Shown piece by piece: positions 8,501 through 10,983 of a stretch of DNA of 10,983 nucleotides. Location of the stretch: assembly GCF_001949145.1 (NCBI RefSeq), contig NW_019091380.1, forward strand, positions 2,073,976-2,084,958. The letters run 5' to 3'. The first letter of the stretch is position 1; each line of letters begins with the position of its first letter. Both the position numbers and the translations under genes were made by a program. The notes under the pieces are model-generated. The model was given only the letters and a program-made list of their open reading frames with translations, was not told the DNA's origin and made no database searches. This DNA is from Acanthaster planci. Its lineage: Eukaryota; Echinodermata; Asteroidea; Valvatida; Acanthasteridae.

Positions 8501-9734
8501 GAATGACGACCGCAAGTATAACACCGACGGTCTCCAGGGTATAAAACATAGACAGCACTTGCACTAAAATCCTGATATCAACAAGCACACCAAAAACGAT
8601 GGAAAGAAACGCCCCAAGAAAGGTAGCTACCAAGGGCGTCTTGGTCTTCTCGTGGGTCTTGGAAAGCATGGCGGGCAGAAGGCCGTCTCTTGACATTGGA
8701 TAAATGAAGCGGGTTAAACCATAAGATAGGTTTAGAGCTCCACCAGTTATGCTGCATAACGCGCCCGTGGCTACAATGTACTTAATCCAACGTAAACCAT
8801 CAAGTTCGTCAAACATCGCTTCAAAGGGAGTTTTGAGATCGATGTTGCTGTATTCCGTTAATACAGTGATTGAGAGGGATCCAGCCAAATATACCAGCAT
8901 GCTAATAGCAAATGCAGCCAACAGCCCCATCAAGAGATCCTTCGTTTGATCCTTCACTTCCTCAGCGCTCAGTGCAATGGTTTCAAAGCCAGCATAGCCT
9001 AAATAAGCGGCTATTAAACCCGTTACAACCTCATCAAGTCCAACCCCCTGAGGAACAAAACCATGCTCTACGAAGTGAGAGAAATCTGCGTGAGTCATTG
9101 CCACAACAAAAACCAAAATCAGAGTTGAGACAGTGGACATTGTGAACAAGTTGTTAACCTTGGAGAATATACTCGTGCCGAATGATATAATGGCACTACA
9201 CGCGAGAATCACTAACCCAGCGACAAAATCGGGATAGCTGCCAAGAAGAGGGGCATCCCACGCCTTACCCCCAAGAACAAACTCGATAGTGGCATTATGT
9301 ATGTAGCCTCCAATGGACTTGTCTAAATAGCCACTCCAGACTTGTGCTATTAAAGCCAGACCCAGAATTCGCGCTGCCACACTACTCCAACCAATTAAGA
9401 AAGCGACCATTTCTCCAAGTGTTGGGTACACAAATGCATAAGACGCGCCTGTTTCAGGAATCTGCAAAGCGCACTCTGCGCAGCAAAGCCCAGCCAACAA
9501 AGCAACTAGTCCAGAAACGAAGAAAACCAGAAGAGAAATAGGGCCTGCTACCACTCCTGCAATCTGTCCCGGTAGAAGAAAAACGCCGGAGCCGACCATA
9601 GTTCCAACGCCGATCATTGTTAAGTCAACTGCACCCAGGCATCGATCCAGAGGTGTCGAACACATTTCCCGCCGCACAGGTTTCCTGCGACATGCTGAGC
9701 TTAAAATATCTCCAAGCCATTGAAATAGACCCAT
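2509..9734 (-). CDS. SLC7A4-like: SLC7 family cationic amino acid transporter (CAT, SLC7A4-like), whole gene, three coding exons
   Basis: Joined coding sequence: 9734-8049, 3569-3461 and 2585-2509, giving 623 residues, the usual length for animal CATs (about 620-650). Known role of the family: multi-pass plasma-membrane carriers of the APC superfamily that move arginine, lysine and ornithine; human SLC7A4 has no firmly established substrate. Seen in the sequence: TM1 carries the glycine-rich GVGTMVGSG motif (residues 42-50). Hydrophobic segments lie near 36-57, 63-85, 106-131, 168-188, 199-214, 233-256, 267-292, 317-340, 367-385, 389-412, 497-518, 530-552, 563-583 and 587-606, fitting the 14-TM CAT plan. 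GFETIALSAEEVKD (249-262), SRDGLLP (348-354) and KTKTPLVAT (363-371) are family motifs. A long hydrophilic loop spans about 415-495. The SLC7A4-like phrases are WSGYLD (133-138), PLLGSYPDF (162-170) and the final FKVPLMPLLPL. N147-A-T is a sequon on the predicted outer TM3-TM4 loop. Odd: the conserved TM3 Glu is Ala121. CAT membership is sure; assignment to SLC7A4 is tentative. Confidence 0.92.
2586..3460 (-). other. Intron 2 of the CAT gene
   Basis: Intron of 875 nt with donor GTAAGTG (3460-3454) and a strong polypyrimidine acceptor TTTTTGCTTTTCAG ending at 2586. It separates the two halves of TM14 in phase 1. Apart from an 11-bp inverted-repeat pair at 3206-3216 and 3379-3389, and a 12-bp palindrome at 3389-3400, I see no feature in it. 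Confidence 0.88.
3206..3389. repeat. Perfect 11-bp inverted-repeat pair, possible MITE ends
   Basis: GTGATAAGCAC at 3206-3216 is matched exactly by GTGCTTATCAC at 3379-3389, enclosing 184 bp in all. CAGA precedes both arms when read inward, and a second weaker match (GACAATTT) occurs further inside. The layout resembles the termini of a small inverted-repeat element in intron 2, but I see no convincing target-site duplication. Confidence 0.3.
3461..3569 (-). CDS. SLC7A4-like: Coding exon 2 of the CAT transporter (TM13 and start of TM14)
   Basis: This 109-nt exon is too short to stand out as an open frame. On the minus strand it is preceded by TTTTATGACAG (acceptor AG at 3571-3570) and followed by GTAAGTG (donor at 3460-3454). 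It encodes VPLMPLLPLIGLLSCVILLL, then HFDFLAFIQVLIWTCV and the first base of a Gly codon. The opening VPxxPxLP after Phe-Lys is the characteristic start of TM13 in CAT proteins. The phase-0 acceptor matches exon 1 and the phase-1 donor matches exon 3. Translation in any other frame gives no family match. Confidence 0.92.
4378..4495. mobile_element. Candidate small CACTA/EnSpm-like non-autonomous DNA-transposon relic
   Basis: The 118-bp segment begins CACTG and ends CAGTG, as non-autonomous EnSpm/CACTA elements do. Its interior is crowded with GTGTTA/TAACAC words, including two copies of the palindrome TGTTAACA (4427-4434 and 4437-4444), a style seen in EnSpm-N repeats of fish and lancelets. 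Both ends carry CACTG plus a purine-rich stretch leading to GTTAAA when read inward. No clear 2-4 bp target duplication is visible (AAA on the left, TGA on the right), so the borders are uncertain and this may be a fragment. Confidence 0.32.
4584..4633. repeat. Imperfect hairpin
   Basis: AATTACTGCTTTCTGG (4584-4599) pairs with CCAGAGCAGCAATT (4620-4633), with one mismatch and a two-base bulge around a 20-nt loop. It lies about 90 bp from the CACTG...CAGTG segment. It could be part of a transposon relic or chance; no function is implied. Confidence 0.35.
5427..6714 (-). mobile_element. Decayed, 5'-truncated LINE (non-LTR retrotransposon) reverse transcriptase, RTE/BovB-like
   Basis: Reading the minus strand from 6714 to 5427, and allowing several frame changes and stops, gives consecutive pieces of a LINE ORF2 in the correct order. 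They are CGIRSGGS (upstream finger, about 6693-6670); GIDIS near 6590, the degraded A-box region where the family has FIDLTKAF; a GELSE...GV stretch near 6490, where the family has GVKQGCVLAPTLF; TRLRAK near 6340; the catalytic box as YGDD (6306-6295; the family has (F/Y)ADD); GLPIIIKKT (from 6209); VDEFEYL (6119-6099); KAVLVPLFVSET (about 5967-5932); NTYHLNC (5890-5870); PTIHAILCQR (5799-5770); IPKALLYCELATGTR (5720-5676); and a C-terminal zinc-knuckle remnant NIDCHS...LLRC (5477-5427). No endonuclease domain was found beyond 6714, so the copy is probably 5'-truncated, as LINE insertions often are. A minus-strand AATAAA at 5184-5179 may belong to its 3' end. This is a dead copy. The clade call rests on remembered family motifs and is less sure than the LINE call. 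Confidence 0.85.
7077..7108 (+). repeat. Short tandem duplication of TTTAAATAAATAC
   Basis: Two identical 13-bp copies at 7077-7089 and 7096-7108, offset by 19 bp. They carry overlapping AATAAA-like words on the plus strand, but no gene ends there. Confidence 0.6.
7839..7856. repeat. C11-A7 homopolymer tract in intron 1
   Basis: Eleven C followed directly by seven A, reading T7-G11 on the host-gene strand. It is the same arrangement as the tract at 2215-2233. It lies about 55 nt beyond a minus-strand AATAAA, where a G/T-rich element would help polyadenylation. Confidence 0.9.
8049..9734 (-). CDS. SLC7A4-like: Coding exon 1 of the CAT transporter (residues 1-562, TM1-TM12)
   Basis: This is an uninterrupted 562-codon reading frame. 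The ATG at 9734-9732 has A at -3 and G at +4, and an in-frame TGA lies eight codons upstream (9761-9759), so this is the first usable start. The frame continues past the exon only to ...V-R-stop (8042-8040). The family alignment instead breaks exactly after Phe-Lys, where the minus strand reads AAG|GTAAGATA, a strong splice donor at 8048. The exon ends in phase 0, and the next family residues (VPLMPLLP) begin exon 2. There is no internal stop or frameshift, so the exon looks functional. Holding twelve transmembrane segments in one exon is unusual for CAT genes, which in vertebrates such as SLC7A1 and SLC7A2 are split by many introns here. Confidence 0.95.
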
Positions 9735-9800
9735 CGTGGATATATCACTTCGTTGACTTCAAACGGTCCACCTAGCTGTCGTCATAAGAAAAGGAAACAA
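9735..9800 (-). other. 5' leader of the CAT gene with possible splice acceptor
   Basis: On the minus strand a pyrimidine-rich run (about 9800-9784, TTTTGTTTCCTTTTCTT) leads to GACGACAG, with AG at 9777-9776. This would make 9775-9735 the 3' end of a 5'-UTR exon and place earlier 5' UTR in one or more upstream exons. Candidate donors upstream are AAG|GTATGA near 10219 and AAAG|GTACGT near 10314. This is inference from splice signals only; the start codon is unaffected because an in-frame TGA (9761-9759) lies inside the leader. Confidence 0.4.
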
Positions 9801-10983
9801 AATCTGTAGATATTGGTAAAGAGGAGCACTGATACATCCCACGTAGTTTGACATCTCAGAATTTGGCTATAAATATTAATATGGAATGGCATCTTGGAAT
9901 CCTCGGGAACATTTATAGACATAATAAGAGGAAGGAATGGGGCAATTTCTAAATCTCTTTAAATCGTACTTGTAAATAGCTGTCACTTCCATTTCCGGGC
10001 TTCCACTTGAATGATACTCGTTTACGATTCAAATGACTTCAGCCTGAAGATCTCCAATATCTCTCAAACTTGTAATTTGACTCAAATCCAACACTAATTT
10101 CTTACAAAGTGTAGTAGCCTTCAGTAAAATGTCAAGAAGCTAAAATTCATAGTTGGGACAACTTTACATTTGGTACCCATGCACAAAACTTTCCAAGAAA
10201 AAGACAGCGCCTTCATACCTTGCGTAATTGGGAAAGGGTAAATTTTTAAGTACAGAATGATTTTTATTTTGAAAATGTCCGTCGGTCGGACGGAATTTGG
10301 AGGACAAAACGTACCTTTCACTGTTGACGTCGACTCTGGAAATCTGGCGGTCTGAACGCAGCAGTTTTGTGCAGGAAAGTATTCATCCGGTTACAGGGCA
10401 AAACATGACGCCTCATTACCCGGTTGCATTACGCATATTGAGAATTTCGCAAAAGCAAAATTAGTTCCTTGCGCAGTTCAGCTGTGGGTTTGGCGCTCGA
10501 TCACAAAAATATTGTTCGAGAACAATGACATAAATGTTTATATCTTTTAAATTGCCTCAGTTCTTGAATATTAATCTTTGAATGTGCCTTTGTATAGAAT
10601 TTAATTTTCACAACAGATGCTCTTTTTTTCTAATATTGAATGAGCTAAATTTGCACAATCTAACATTCCATATGCTTAATTTGCGCACAGCAGAAATACT
10701 TAGAATTATGGGCTCCTGTTGCGGTTAGTTTTCCGATTTGCTTGCTTGACACACGCAGTTGGTCGGGTGGTGCTGAAGGATTCTCGTAAAAATATTCTAT
10801 CATGAATAACACAATTACTGTAAAAAGCATTTCCAACTGGTAAACCAATTCCCAGTTAGTAGTATTATAGACTAAGTGCACTGTTTCCATACATACTATC
10901 AAGTGCTTTGTCAGGATAGGACTCTTTTGCTACATTTTTATCACAGCTTTTTTCTTTTTCTGAATGCATATGTGGCCCATCCT
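9801..10983. other. Upstream flank of the CAT gene; no gene recognised
   Basis: AT-rich sequence with stops in all frames. Short open frames at 10121-10321 and 10660-10902 on the minus strand lack known motifs and splice context. A 6-bp stem with a 5-nt loop, TCCGTC/GACGGA (10278-10294), and a CRE-like TGACGTC near 10325 are the only local signals. Distal promoter or 5'-UTR exons of the transporter could lie here. Confidence 0.5.
9912..9917 (-). promoter_or_regulatory. TATA-like box upstream of the CAT gene (weak)
   Basis: CTATAAATG on the minus strand lies about 178 bp before the start codon. If used, transcription would begin near 9885 and give a leader of roughly 150 nt without needing an upstream exon. 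TATA words are common by chance in DNA this AT-rich, so this is only a candidate. Confidence 0.15.

Noticed and set aside
8749-9541. Plus-strand open frames at 8749-8949, 8912-9145 and 9344-9541
   Set aside because: They are antisense shadows of the conserved transporter exon.
10660-10902. An 80-residue minus-strand frame with one hydrophobic stretch
   Set aside because: AT-rich sequence readily gives such segments; no family motif, splice sites or link to the transporter frame.

Overview
This is animal genomic DNA, most likely from a marine invertebrate or basal deuterostome, although the species cannot be named from the window. The evidence is a spliced gene with canonical GT-AG introns, introns that hold decayed transposons, TACATGTA-rich simple sequence, and a LINE family common in such genomes. 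There are no bacterial operons, ribosome binding sites, CRISPR arrays or recognisable tRNA/rRNA genes. One protein-coding gene dominates, on the minus strand. It encodes a complete SLC7-type cationic amino acid transporter (CAT family, closest in feel to SLC7A4) of 623 residues in three coding exons: 9734-8049, 3569-3461 and 2585-2509. The first exon is unusually large (562 codons, TM1-TM12). The two small exons supply TM13-TM14 and the C-terminal tail, and the three pieces join in frame (phase 0, then phase 1). Layout from left to right: 1-2508 has no recognisable gene; it starts with TACA/TGTA-rich simple sequence and includes the presumed 3' UTR and downstream flank. 2509-2585 is coding exon 3. 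2586-3460 is intron 2 (875 nt), which contains a possible small inverted-repeat element. 3461-3569 is coding exon 2. 3570-8048 is intron 1 (about 4.5 kb). It holds a small CACTG...CAGTG-bounded candidate DNA-transposon relic (4378-4495) and a clear, multiply frameshifted, 5'-truncated LINE reverse transcriptase (5427-6714) in the same orientation as the host gene. 8049-9734 is coding exon 1. 9735-10983 is the upstream flank, with a possible 5'-UTR splice acceptor and a weak TATA-like box but no other gene. The most interesting points are three. First, the transporter lacks the conserved TM3 glutamate of CAT proteins and has other departures in TM8 and TM10. Second, most of the gene lies in a single exon. 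Third, a stop codon just inside intron 1, followed by a minus-strand AATAAA, could give a shorter 12-TM isoform. I did not find convincing evidence of an undescribed multi-gene system.
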